From: Bradyrhizobium sp. AUGA SZCCT0158
GTDB lineage: Bacteria; Pseudomonadota; Alphaproteobacteria; Rhizobiales; Xanthobacteraceae
NCBI RefSeq assembly: GCF_018130065.1
Contig: NZ_JAFCME010000019.1
Location: 1-64,000 of the forward strand
Length of the DNA: 64,000 nt
Direction: 5' to 3'
The translations under genes were made by a program, and so were the position numbers. Below the pieces are notes generated by a model. That model was given only the letters and a program-made list of their open reading frames with translations, was not told where the DNA came from and searched no databases. Positions 52,280 through 60,810 of this stretch are shown piece after piece (the first letter of the stretch is position 1; the number at the start of each line of letters is the position of its first letter).

Positions 52280-53098
52280 TTATTCACCGCCGCCGAGCAG
52301 CGAGCCGTGGTGTTTGGCGCTGCGCAAAAGGGCAAGAAAGATCGCAAATGACGCGATAAACAGCACCGCGTTGATCGCGAGCGACCACACCATCAGGTCG
52401 GTCCGGAACACGTGGTCGATCAACAGCGCCCGCATGCCCTCGAACACGTAAGTCGGCGGCAGCGTCCAGGCGAGATATTGCAGCCAGACCGGCAGCACCG
52501 ACACCGGATAATAGACGCAGGCGAGCGGCATGAGGCCGAACATCAGCGTCCAGACGATGCTCTCGGCGCCGAGGCCATTGCGCAGCACCAGACCCGACAC
52601 GAAGATCCCGATCGACCAGCTGGTGAAGATCAGATTGCAGAAGAACGCGATCAACGGCAGGCCGATGGCGAAAAAATTGAAGTCGAAGCAGAACAGCGCC
52701 AGCAGCGTCATCGGGATCACGCCGATCGCAAGCCGGATCAGGCTCATCACCATCAGCGAGATCAGGAACTCGATCGGCTTCAGCGGGCTCATCATCAGAT
52801 TGCCGAGGTTGCGCGCCCACATCTCCTCGAGGAACGAGATCGAAAAGCCGAGCTGGCCGCGGAACAGGATGTCCCACAGGATGACCGCGCCGATCAGCGA
52901 GCCGCCGGCCTGGGCGAAAAATCCCGACGTCTGCGAAATGTAATTCTGCAGGAAGCCCCAGGTGATGATCTGCAGCGCCGGCCAGTAGATCAGCTCCAGA
53001 AGCCGCGGCCAGGACGACATCAGTAAATACCAATAACGCAGCACCATCGCGTTGATGCGCTGTACCGAAATTCCGTGATGAATCGCGATCCCGCTCAT
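52280..53098 (-). CDS. ABC-2 type transporter permease
   Basis: This 272-residue membrane protein has about six helices, including the re-entrant-like SLIGAVILWDILFRGQLGFSISFLEEMWARNLGNLMMSP typical of ABC-2 exporters and LPPTYVFEGMRALL near the end. It overlaps the ATPase gene by 4 bases. Members of this group export polysaccharides, lipids or small molecules; the substrate is unknown. It is the second gene of a two-gene exporter. Confidence 0.9.
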   Translation of the reverse strand: MSGIAIHHGISVQRINAMVLRYWYLLMSSWPRLLELIYWPALQIITWGFLQNYISQTSGFFAQAGGSLIGAVILWDILFRGQLGFSISFLEEMWARNLGNLMMSPLKPIEFLISLMVMSLIRLAIGVIPMTLLALFCFDFNFFAIGLPLIAFFCNLIFTSWSIGIFVSGLVLRNGLGAESIVWTLMFGLMPLACVYYPVSVLPVWLQYLAWTLPPTYVFEGMRALLIDHVFRTDLMVWSLAINAVLFIASFAIFLALLRSAKHHGSLLGGGE

Positions 53099-53889
53099 GG
53101 CGTGCCTTCCCTCACCCGCCCGCGCGCGACGTCGAGGAACACTTCTTCCAATGTCGCGCGGTTGTAGCGCGCCATGATCTGATCGGGACTGTCGTCATCC
53201 TCGATCCGGCCGCGTTTCATGATGATGACGCGATCGCACAGCCGCTCCACTTCCAGCATGTTGTGCGATGCCAGCAATATCGTCGCATCATGTGTCTTGC
53301 GGTAATCCTGCAGATGCTGCCGCACCCAATCGGCCGTATCCGGGTCGAGCGAGGCCGTCGGCTCGTCCAGCAGCAACAGTTCAGGCTGATTGATCAGCGC
53401 TTTCGCGAGCGCAACGCGGGTCTTCTGGCCAGCGGAGAGTTTTCCGCTGGCGCGGTCGAGGAACTCCTCGAGATCAAGATCGGCGGCAAGCTGCGCGATG
53501 CGCTCGCGCAGGTTCTCCACCGCATAGAGCCGGCCGAAGATGGTGAGATTCTGCCGCACCGTGAGCCGCATCGGCATGTCGACATAGGGGCTTTCGAAAT
53601 TCATCCGGCCCAGCACTTCGGCGCTTTGCTCGGGCATCGGATGTCCCAGCACCTGGATACGGCCCGACGTCGGCAGCACCAGACCCATGATCATCGCTAT
53701 CGTCGTGGTCTTGCCGGCGCCGTTGCCGCCGAGCAGGCCGGTGATGCTGCCGCGCGCGATGCGAAACGAGACATTGTCCACCGCGCGGGTAGTCTTGTAG
53801 AGCTTGATCAGATGCGCGACCTCGATCGCGGCGGATCCTGCCGGGTCGGCCGCGGTGGATTGAGTCGGTGTGGCGTCGCTATTGACCAT
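53095..53889 (-). CDS. ABC-2 exporter ATPase
   Basis: The 264-residue ATPase has Walker A GGNGAGKTT, signature LSAGQKTRVALAKAL, Walker B LLLLDEPTASLD and H-loop LASHNMLEVE. The alternative ATG at 53904 is 15 bases upstream, but GGAG just before the ATG at 53889 favours the latter. It pairs with the permease gene that overlaps its stop. The divergent neighbour is the RegB-type kinase gene. Confidence 0.9.
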   Translation of the reverse strand: MVNSDATPTQSTAADPAGSAAIEVAHLIKLYKTTRAVDNVSFRIARGSITGLLGGNGAGKTTTIAMIMGLVLPTSGRIQVLGHPMPEQSAEVLGRMNFESPYVDMPMRLTVRQNLTIFGRLYAVENLRERIAQLAADLDLEEFLDRASGKLSAGQKTRVALAKALINQPELLLLDEPTASLDPDTADWVRQHLQDYRKTHDATILLASHNMLEVERLCDRVIIMKRGRIEDDDSPDQIMARYNRATLEEVFLDVARGRVREGTP

Positions 53890-53935
53890 TTCCACTCCGT
53901 TCATTGGGCTATTGCAGCGGCTAGCGCAAGAAGGT

Positions 53936-53966
53936 CGTCATGCCCGGGCTTGACCCGGCCATGACG
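53936..53966. repeat. Short palindromic repeat between the ABC exporter and regS
   Basis: CGTCATG (53936-53942) and CATGACG (53960-53966) are inverted, with CCCGGG and CCCGG arms between. It resembles half of the longer element at 46471. Because it lies between two divergent genes it is not a terminator; it may sit in a promoter. Confidence 0.6.
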
Positions 53967-54027
53967 GCGAGAGCAACTCAAAGCACGCAAATTTGTGATC
54001 GCGGCGCTGCGCGGCTAAAGTTGCGGA

Positions 54028-55377
54028 ATGACTGAAATTTCCGGCTCCGATTTTCGCCATCCACTCCGCCATGTCCGTCTCGATACGATATTGCGGCTGC
54101 GCTGGCTGGCGGCGCTCGGCCAGCTCACCGCGATCTTCATCGTGGCGCACGGGCTGGAGTTCGACGTTGCCATCATTCCTTGCGTCGCCATTGTCGGCCT
54201 CTCGGCGCTGGTCAATCTCGCGCTGCAGGTCGCGTTCAATCCGATGCAGCGGCTGGAACCGGTCTATGCGGCCGCCTTGCTTGCGCTCAACATCGTCGAA
54301 CTTGCGGCGCTGCTGTTCCTCACCGGCGGGCTGCAAAATCCGTTCTCGTTCCTGTTCCTGGCCCCCGTCCTGATCTCGGCGACGGCGCTGCCGATCCGGC
54401 TGACCATTGCACTTGGTGTGCTCGCGGTCGCCTGCGCCTCCGCCCTGGTGTTTTTCCATCTACCGCTGCCATGGGACAGCGAAGACCCGATGGTGCTGCC
54501 GCCGATCTACCTGTTCGGCGTCTGGCTCTCGATCCTGGTCGCGATCGGCGTCACCTCGCTCTATGCGTTCCAGGTCACCGAGGAGTCCCGGAAACTGTCT
54601 GACGCGCTGGCGGCCACCGAACTGGTGCTGACCCGCGAGCAGCACCTCACCCAGATCGACGGCCTTGCCGCCGCTGCGGCGCACGAACTCGGCACGCCGC
54701 TGTCGACGATCTTCCTGATTTCGCGTGAACTCGAAAAGACGGTTGATGGCAACGAACAGCTCGCCGGCGACCTCAAAACCCTGCGCGAGCAGGCGCAACG
54801 CTGCCGTGAGATCCTGGCCAAGATCACCCAGCTCTCCTCCTCCGGCGCACCGTTCGATCGCATGCCGCTGTCGACGCTGATCGAGGAAACGGTTGCACCG
54901 CACCGCGATTTCGGCGTCGCCATCAAGGTGCGGCTAGCGGTCGCAGCAACGCGTGAGCCGGTCGGCGCCCGTAACCCCGCCATCCTCTATGGCGTTGGCA
55001 ACATTCTGGAAAATGCGGTCGATTTCGCCCGAACCACGGTCGAGGTTAACGCCTGGTGGAACGCGGATACGGTCGAGATGATCATTTCCGACGACGGCCC
55101 GGGCATCGCCCCCGACATGCTGAAACGCATCGGCGAGCCCTATTTATCGCGGCGGCGCAGCACAGATGAGGACCAAGGCGCGCGCGCCGGCCTTGGGCTC
55201 GGCATCTTCATCGCCCGTACCCTGCTGGAGCGCACCGGCGCCAAGGTCTCGTTTACCAACCGGACCTTTCCCGATCACGGCGCTGTGGTACAAATCGTCT
55301 GGCCGCGCGAACGCTTCGAGGCGGACGACACGGCGCCGGAAACCGACTCCTGGAATGGTTCCAGCGACCGCGAATGA
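54028..55377 (+). CDS. regS: Redox sensor histidine kinase RegS/RegB
   Basis: The 449-residue kinase has about six membrane helices. The quinone-sensing motif GGLQNPF (from residue 100) is in the loop between helices. The H-box is AAAAHELGTPLSTIF with His218, the redox-reactive cysteine is Cys259 in QRCREIL, and the ATP-binding boxes are NILENAVDFA, DDGPGIAP and GLGLGIFIA. RegB autophosphorylates under reducing conditions and passes phosphate to RegA/RegR. In Bradyrhizobium the pair controls nitrogen fixation and respiration genes. The kinase and regulator genes here are 147 bases apart, with a palindromic repeat between them. Confidence 0.95.
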   Translation: MTEISGSDFRHPLRHVRLDTILRLRWLAALGQLTAIFIVAHGLEFDVAIIPCVAIVGLSALVNLALQVAFNPMQRLEPVYAAALLALNIVELAALLFLTGGLQNPFSFLFLAPVLISATALPIRLTIALGVLAVACASALVFFHLPLPWDSEDPMVLPPIYLFGVWLSILVAIGVTSLYAFQVTEESRKLSDALAATELVLTREQHLTQIDGLAAAAAHELGTPLSTIFLISRELEKTVDGNEQLAGDLKTLREQAQRCREILAKITQLSSSGAPFDRMPLSTLIEETVAPHRDFGVAIKVRLAVAATREPVGARNPAILYGVGNILENAVDFARTTVEVNAWWNADTVEMIISDDGPGIAPDMLKRIGEPYLSRRRSTDEDQGARAGLGLGIFIARTLLERTGAKVSFTNRTFPDHGAVVQIVWPRERFEADDTAPETDSWNGSSDRE

Positions 55378-55442
55378 CAGCCTGATCGACTATTGAGGGC
55401 CTTGGCAGCGCCGTCTGGTCACGCCATATCGTAGTTGTCTGT

Positions 55443-55493
55443 TTTGACGCGTTTTCTTCACGCGAACCGGTACCCACTTCGCTCGAAAACGCT
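55443..55493. repeat. Compact palindromic repeat TTTTGACGCGTTTTCT...GAAAACGCT
   Basis: TTTTGACGCGTTTTCT, TCAC, GCGAACCGGTACCC and GCTCGAAAACGCT stand in order. The ends TTTTC and GAAAA with CGCG and GCGAACC form an imperfect palindrome. It lies between regS and regR. The longer relative is at 47063-47153. Confidence 0.75.
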
Positions 55494-55524
55494 ATAGTGC
55501 ACCATCAACCGGGGATACCCGATC

Positions 55525-56079
55525 TTGAACGCCATCACCGAACTGAACGACCTCACCGACCGCTCGCTCCTGATCGTCGAGGATGACAAGCCGTTTCTGG
55601 AGCGCCTGTCGCGCGCGATGGAAAGCCGCGGCTTCGCCGTGACGTCGTGCGATACCGTGTCCGACGGTCTCGCCCAGATCGGCCGTTCCGCGCCCGCTTT
55701 CGCCGTCGTGGATCTGCGGCTCGGCGACGGTAACGGGCTCGACGTGGTGTCGGCGCTGAAGCGCAAGCGCCCCGAGGCGCGCGCGATCGTGCTGACCGGT
55801 TATGGCAACATCGCCACCGCCGTCACGGCGGTGAAGATGGGCGCGGTCGACTATCTCTCGAAGCCCGCCGACGCCGACGACGTGGTCGCAGCGTTGCTAG
55901 CCAGCGGCACCGAGAAATCCGAACTGCCGGCGAACCCGATGTCGGCGGACCGCGTGCGCTGGGAACACATCCAGCGCATCTATGAAATGTGCAACCGCAA
56001 CGTCTCGGAGACCGCGCGGCGCCTGAACATGCACCGCCGCACCCTGCAGCGCATTCTGGCCAAGCGCGCGCCGCGGTAA
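55525..56079 (+). CDS. regR: Response regulator RegR/RegA
   Basis: The 184-residue protein has a receiver domain with the acidic pair in LLIVEDDKP, phosphorylated Asp63 in VVDLRLGDGNG and Lys in YLSKPADADD, and a Fis-like C-terminal helix-turn-helix at about 146-184 (VRWEHIQRIYEMCNRNVSETARRLNMHRRTLQRILAKR), which is nearly invariant among RegA/RegR proteins. The start is TTG at 55525, with GGGGATA 9-10 bases upstream; the family often starts MNA. It is the partner of RegS. Confidence 0.95.
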   Translation: MNAITELNDLTDRSLLIVEDDKPFLERLSRAMESRGFAVTSCDTVSDGLAQIGRSAPAFAVVDLRLGDGNGLDVVSALKRKRPEARAIVLTGYGNIATAVTAVKMGAVDYLSKPADADDVVAALLASGTEKSELPANPMSADRVRWEHIQRIYEMCNRNVSETARRLNMHRRTLQRILAKRAPR

Positions 56080-56095
56080 CTGTCCTCCCCGAGAT

Positions 56096-56239
56096 GTCGT
56101 CCCGGCCTTGAGCTCAGATGTGCAATTGCACATCGGGGGACCCATTCTCCGCGGCGGTCATTGTTGCAGAAGGTCGCTAACGCCAGCGTTCTCACCGATG
56201 GGCCGCGGCGTATGGGTCCCGGCTCAAGGCCGGGACGAC
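56096..56239. repeat. Palindromic intergenic repeat, CGTCCCGGC type, copy 3, with inserted GATGTGCAATTGCACATC
   Basis: The outer arms GTCGTCCCGGC (56096 on) and GCCGGGACGAC (ending 56239) match copies at 34696 and 37113. Inside is the perfect 18-base palindrome GATGTGCAATTGCACATC (56117-56134), which is a base-paired variant of GATGCGCAATTGCGCATC at 513-530. It lies between regR and an SDR gene that converge. Confidence 0.8.
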
Positions 56240-56284
56240 GTGGATGGGTTATCGCAAGCAAACACAACTTCGCGATCTCACCCT

Positions 56285-57043
56285 TCACGTTCTCCCGCCG
56301 TCGACGACATAGTGCTGACTGGTGCACGCGCTCGCTTCTTCCGAGGCTAGGAACACCACGACCCTTGAGATGTCGTCCGGATAGAGTTTGCGCTTGAGGC
56401 ACTGCGCCTTCATCAGGTCGGCCTCACCTTGCGGCGTAACCCATTTCTCGATCTGTCGCTCCGTCATGATCCAGCCGGGAACGATGGCGTTGACGCGGAT
56501 ATTCCAGACGCCGTAATCGCGCGCGAGCCCGCGCGTCAATCCAAGCACGGCCGACTTCGAAGCGGTGTACACCGGCATCCCGCCCTGCGCGGTCATCCAG
56601 GAGATCGATCCGAAATTGACGATCGCGCCGTCTTTTGCGGCTTGCATGTCCGGCAGGACGGCTTGAGCGGCAAAGAACTGGTGCTTCAGATTGACGGCAA
56701 TTCTGTCATCCCAATATTCCGGCGTGACGCTCTCGACCGTATGCCGGTCATCATGCGCCGCGTTGTTGATCAACACGCGAATCGGCCCAATGCCGGCCCT
56801 GATCTGACCGATCGCGGCGCGCAAATGATCGATGTTGGTGACATCGCAATATTCATATCGGACTGCAAATCCCTGTGAAGCGAGCTCATCGACCAAACGC
56901 GTCGAAGGATCTCTGGCGATGTCCAGAAAGCCGACTTTGGCCTTCTGCCGCGCGAAGGCACGCACGATCGACGCGCCTATCCCCGACCCACCGCCGGTGA
57001 CCAATACAGTTTTGCCCTCGAGATCTGGATAGATTGCAGCCAT
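56285..57043 (-). CDS. Short-chain dehydrogenase, similar to D-xylose dehydrogenase XylB of Caulobacter
   Basis: The 252-residue SDR has the cofactor loop VTGGGSGIGAS, NNAAHDDRH (where most SDRs have NNAG), and the catalytic Ser-Tyr-Lys in NFGSISWMTAQGGMPVYTASK. The start MAAIYPDLEGK and the segment FGSISW match, from memory, the XylB-type NAD-dependent aldose 1-dehydrogenases. It would oxidise a pentose or other aldose to the lactone. It is divergent from the ROK gene across 333 bases. The longer frame from 57130 adds a basic leader and is rejected. Confidence 0.85.
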   Translation of the reverse strand: MAAIYPDLEGKTVLVTGGGSGIGASIVRAFARQKAKVGFLDIARDPSTRLVDELASQGFAVRYEYCDVTNIDHLRAAIGQIRAGIGPIRVLINNAAHDDRHTVESVTPEYWDDRIAVNLKHQFFAAQAVLPDMQAAKDGAIVNFGSISWMTAQGGMPVYTASKSAVLGLTRGLARDYGVWNIRVNAIVPGWIMTERQIEKWVTPQGEADLMKAQCLKRKLYPDDISRVVVFLASEEASACTSQHYVVDGGRT

Positions 57044-57340
57044 CAAATGATCCACCGTTGCTGGACGCGGGCGCCGATGCCGGATTCTATTTTGATTCCA
57101 GGGCCCGCTGCGCAGCGAGAGATAGACCACAACCGCCGGCGCTCGTCATCTCGGCGCAGCGCGCCAGCGGCCGCATATCAGATTTGCGACACCACGGGTT
57201 TGCGCGAAGGCGCGAACGGTACAGATCAGCCGGCCGCTTCGAAGCGAACGTTTGCATCACCAATCCTGCCGCTGCGCACAACCGCAACCCATGCCTTGAG
57301 CCGGCAGGCGGCTTGACAGTTGAAATGTTTCGCGCGCACA
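57044..57340. other. Divergent promoter region between the SDR and ROK genes
   Basis: About 300 bases without a believable gene. TTGACA stands at 57313-57318 and could be the -35 box of the ROK gene, but no good -10 box is found at the standard distance. The rest is GC-rich and has no repeat that I recognise. Open frames in it (e.g. 57034-57705) overlap the ROK gene in another frame. Confidence 0.5.
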
Positions 57341-57359
57341 TTCTTACACTAAGTAAGAA
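57341..57359. promoter_or_regulatory. Palindrome in front of the ROK regulator gene
   Basis: TTCTTACACTAAGTAAGAA has perfect 7-base arms (57341-57347 and 57353-57359) and a 5-base spacer. It lies 17 bases before the chosen ROK start and overlaps the alternative ATG at 57359. It is a good candidate operator for the ROK protein, controlling itself and perhaps the divergent SDR gene. Confidence 0.6.
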
Positions 57360-57376
57360 TGACGACAGGGACGGAA

Positions 57377-58549
57377 ATGCCGGAGCAGCCGAGAAGTCGG
57401 CGGCAGACGCGTGCGGCCATTCTGGGGCATCTGCTTCAGTCGGGCGGCATGTTTCGACCGCCTTTGGCCAAGGCCGTGCGCCTGTCCGAGGCGAGCCTGT
57501 CGCGCATCCTGTTCGATCTGAAGGCGGAGGGCCTGATCGAGGAAGTGAAACAGCCTGCGCCTTATTTCGGTGGCCCGACAGGTTTGGTATCTCTCGACAG
57601 CTCGGTAAGGCTGGCGGCCATCGAGCTGACCGGCCAGCGGCTGACCGTCGGGGTCGGCGGGCTTTCCGGCGAACTGCATTTTACCGAACGCCTGCCGCTG
57701 GCTAAATCGCCGACCGTCAAATCCGTCAGCCGGCTGTTTCACCAGGCGCTGCAATCGCTGCAGGACTGGACGCGGCAGCATCGGGTTCAGCTCTCGCAGA
57801 TCGGCGTTTCGGTCCCGGGGCTTGGCCGATTGAGCGAGCTCGTCAATCCGATCATTCCGTGCGACGTCAAGCGCGTTCGCGGCATGCTTGCCGAGATGTT
57901 TGCGGACGTGCCGGTCGCGATCACCAATTCGGTCGTGGCGCATGCCACGTTTCATCGCTGCCGCACGGAAGATTATCCGTTTGCCGGGCCGCATCTGTTC
58001 GTCTTTGTCGGCCAGGGCGTGGGAGGCGCCTGGATGGACGACCCGATCGAAGCCGATGCTTTGCAGCCGGTCGAGCTCGGCCACATGGTGTTCGGCGATG
58101 GCGGCCCATCTTGTCGCTGCGGCCATCACGGCTGTGTCGAGGCCTATACGTCGCTTCCGGCCTTGGCCGGACTTCTCGGTGTTGGTGAGGCGGAATTGCT
58201 GCAGCTCGGCGACGAGTGGGTAAATGCGATCACGTTCCCAGCCGGCGTGCGCCAGGAGTTGCGGCGCCGGCTGTTCCGGCTTGGCCTTGCAATCGGCAAC
58301 ACGCTGAACGTCAAGCCTTGTGCCGGCGTGGCCATCAGCGGCTGGCCGTCTGTTCTCGCGGAAGCAGATCGAAAGGCGCTGGTCGACGGGATCGATGCCT
58401 GCGTGATGGGCGGGCGAAAATTCGCCCAGGTGTCACTCGCTTTCGTGCCGCCTTCGAGCGGCAATGATCCGAATGCCGCACTGGCCTTTGCAGCCTGCTG
58501 TCTGGCCTGCCGCGGCGGCATGCCGGCCTCATCGGCGGAGGCCGCCTGA
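57377..58549 (+). CDS. ROK-family transcriptional regulator
   Basis: The 390-residue protein has an N-terminal winged helix (about residues 5-60: RQTRAAILGHLLQSGG...SEASLSRILFDLKAEGLIEE) and a sugar-kinase-like ROK domain with the zinc motif CRCGHHGCVE (about 255). ROK repressors bind sugars or sugar phosphates. I chose the ATG at 57377, which has GGGACGGAA upstream, over the one at 57359, which is part of a palindrome. It heads the sugar ABC operon downstream and is divergent from a XylB-like gene, so both are probably its targets. Confidence 0.9.
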   Translation: MPEQPRSRRQTRAAILGHLLQSGGMFRPPLAKAVRLSEASLSRILFDLKAEGLIEEVKQPAPYFGGPTGLVSLDSSVRLAAIELTGQRLTVGVGGLSGELHFTERLPLAKSPTVKSVSRLFHQALQSLQDWTRQHRVQLSQIGVSVPGLGRLSELVNPIIPCDVKRVRGMLAEMFADVPVAITNSVVAHATFHRCRTEDYPFAGPHLFVFVGQGVGGAWMDDPIEADALQPVELGHMVFGDGGPSCRCGHHGCVEAYTSLPALAGLLGVGEAELLQLGDEWVNAITFPAGVRQELRRRLFRLGLAIGNTLNVKPCAGVAISGWPSVLAEADRKALVDGIDACVMGGRKFAQVSLAFVPPSSGNDPNAALAFAACCLACRGGMPASSAEAA

Positions 58550-58606
58550 CAAGCAATGAACGACGCGGCCAACGCGTCAAGGTTTTGAAACCGGGAGGAA
58601 CGTACC

Positions 58607-59890
58607 ATGCCAATGATCACAAGGCGTCGTCTGCTCGCTGGATCCGCAGCCGCGCTCGCGCTGCCGGCGTTCGCCCGCGCGCAAAGCGCGATCAAGCCGC
58701 GCCTGACCGCCATCTCGCAATGGTCTGCCGGCAGCGATGGGGCGGCGATCACGGCGCTCGGCAAGAAATTCGAGGAGAAGGGCGGGATTTGGCAGCACTC
58801 GCCCGTCCCCGGCTTCACCACCGAAATGATGAACAAGCTGCGTGCCCAGATCATGGCCGGCGATCCGCCGGCCTGTTCGCAGCTCAAGGGACCCGAGATT
58901 GCGGCCTGGTCGAAGATCGCCCCGACCGTGAGTCTCGATGAACTGGTCGCTGCGGCCGGCTACGAAAAGGTCGTTGCCCCGGACCTTGCGAAACTGCACA
59001 AGCCCGGTGGCAAGTGGATTGCGCTGCCGTTGCAGATCTACAGCACCAACATGCTGTTTCTGTCCAAGCGCGCGATGGACAAGGCCAAGGCCGACAAGAT
59101 CCCCGTCACATGGGCAGACTTCAACGACCTGGCCGAAAAGATGAAAGCGGGCGGAGTTGCCTATCCCATCGCCAACGGCGGCACCCGCCCCGATGACGGG
59201 CAGAAATTCGAGGCCTCCCTGGCAGGCATCAGTCCCGCCGCATACCGCGCAGCCATCATGAACCTCGACAAGAAGGCCCTCGAGGGCCCCGAGATCAAGG
59301 CCGCCTTCGTCCAGGTGCGCAAGATCGCCGACTGGATGGACCCCAACGTCGGCGCCCAGCACTTTTCGACCAACCTGAAGCGCTTCGTCGACGGTGACAT
59401 GGGCATGATGATCATGGGCGGGTGGGCGCAGGGTGTGTTGCGCAATGCCGGTTTCAAGTTCGAGGACTTCATGATTACGCCCGGCCCCAGCGACAACGGC
59501 AAGCCGGTGTTCCTGTTGAATGCCGACGCGTTCATATTCTGGCAGCGCAAGGAGCCCGACCTGCAGGCCGGCCAGGCGCTGATGGCGCAACTCGTCATGG
59601 ATCCCGCCATCCAGACCATGTATTCGCAGATCACGGGATCGATACCCGTGCGCACCGATGTTGATCTTTCCGGCGAAGGCTGGTCGGACGGTCAACGCCG
59701 AACCGCAGCAGCGCTGAAAGACGCGATCGCCAGCAATCAGGCGGTTCTCAGCGTCGCGCACAACATGGCACAGGAAAACGGCCTGACCGCTGCGTTGATC
59801 GACGTGATCACGGAGTATGTGAAGAACAAGACGATCAAGCCGGAGCAGGCGGTCACCCGCCTCGCCGAGGCCGTCGAGAGCGCGCGTTGA
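58607..59890 (+). CDS. Sugar ABC transporter periplasmic binding protein (family 1)
   Basis: The 427-residue protein has a Tat-type signal (ITRRRLLAGSAAALALPAFARA), mature start QSAIKPRLTAISQW, and the typical segment GVAYPIANGGTRPDDGQKFEASLAG. It resembles UgpB/MalE-like glycerol-phosphate and oligosaccharide receptors. GGGAGG lies 8 bases before the ATG. It is the first gene of the sugar importer (58607-62801) and lies 57 bases after the ROK gene. Confidence 0.92.
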   Translation: MPMITRRRLLAGSAAALALPAFARAQSAIKPRLTAISQWSAGSDGAAITALGKKFEEKGGIWQHSPVPGFTTEMMNKLRAQIMAGDPPACSQLKGPEIAAWSKIAPTVSLDELVAAAGYEKVVAPDLAKLHKPGGKWIALPLQIYSTNMLFLSKRAMDKAKADKIPVTWADFNDLAEKMKAGGVAYPIANGGTRPDDGQKFEASLAGISPAAYRAAIMNLDKKALEGPEIKAAFVQVRKIADWMDPNVGAQHFSTNLKRFVDGDMGMMIMGGWAQGVLRNAGFKFEDFMITPGPSDNGKPVFLLNADAFIFWQRKEPDLQAGQALMAQLVMDPAIQTMYSQITGSIPVRTDVDLSGEGWSDGQRRTAAALKDAIASNQAVLSVAHNMAQENGLTAALIDVITEYVKNKTIKPEQAVTRLAEAVESAR

Positions 59891-60810
59891 GAGACGCAGC
59901 GTCACCGCGAGCAGGGCGGACGACGACACCAGAAATGGTGCGCCGGCTGCCCGAGTATCTGACGATCTGGGTACCGCTGCTGTTGTCGGCCGCGCACCTC
60001 GTTTCGTTTTCGCTGTGGACCATCTGGATCTCATTCACGCCGTCCACGCTGGTCCCGGTGTCGGGCTGGGTCGGTTTGCGCAACTACACCTCGGTTTTGG
60101 CGTCGCGGAACTGGCAAATCGCCTTCGACAATCTGCTGCTGTTCGGCAGTGCGTTCGTGCTGCTCAGCCTGGTGACAGGTCTCACACTCGCGATCCTGCT
60201 CGATCAGCGCATTCGCGGCGAGAACGTACTGCGGTCCATCTTCCTCTACCCCCTGGCGGTATCGTTCGTGGTCACCGGCACGGTCTGGAGCTGGCTGCTC
60301 AATCCCGGCATCGGGATCCAGAAGCTCGTCCACGATTTCGGCTGGACTTCCTTCCGGTTCGATTGGCTGATCGACCGCGACATGGCGATCTGGACGATCG
60401 TCATCGCTGCGATCTGGCAATCCTCGGGCTTCGCCATGGCGCTCTTCCTCGCCGGCCTCAGGTCCGTCGATGCCGACCTGATCAAGGCGGCGCAGATCGA
60501 CGGCGCCGGACCGGTCCGGATGTACCGGCGCGTCATCCTGCCGACGCTCTGGCCGATCACCATAACTGTCATCGTGATCCAGCTGCAGTTCGCCATTTCG
60601 ACATTCGACCTCGTCCGCGCGCTGACCAACGGCGGCCCTGGAATCGCGACCCAGTTGCCGGCCCTTGTTGTCTACGACCTGATGTTCCAGCGCAACCTGC
60701 TCGGCCGGGGGGCGGCGGCGGCCGTGCTGATGTTGCTGATTCTTCTCTCGGTGCTTCTGCCGTACGCGGCGTGGCAATATCTCCAGCAACGTCGGGCCCC
60801 CCATGCGTGA
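59887..60810 (+). CDS. Sugar ABC transporter permease (MalF/UgpA type)
   Basis: The 307-residue permease has about six helices and the EAA loop KAAQIDGAGPVRMYRRVILPTLWPI. The TTG at 59887 overlaps the binding-protein stop as TTGA; an ATG at 59935 (residue 17) would remove an unstructured leader, and remains possible. It forms a heterodimer with the permease encoded next, overlapping by 8 bases. Confidence 0.9.
   Translation: MRDAASPRAGRTTTPEMVRRLPEYLTIWVPLLLSAAHLVSFSLWTIWISFTPSTLVPVSGWVGLRNYTSVLASRNWQIAFDNLLLFGSAFVLLSLVTGLTLAILLDQRIRGENVLRSIFLYPLAVSFVVTGTVWSWLLNPGIGIQKLVHDFGWTSFRFDWLIDRDMAIWTIVIAAIWQSSGFAMALFLAGLRSVDADLIKAAQIDGAGPVRMYRRVILPTLWPITITVIVIQLQFAISTFDLVRALTNGGPGIATQLPALVVYDLMFQRNLLGRGAAAAVLMLLILLSVLLPYAAWQYLQQRRAPHA

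Noticed and set aside
57034..57705. 223-residue plus-strand frame in front of and overlapping the ROK gene
   Set aside because: It overlaps the ROK gene in another frame and starts in the SDR promoter; there is no domain.
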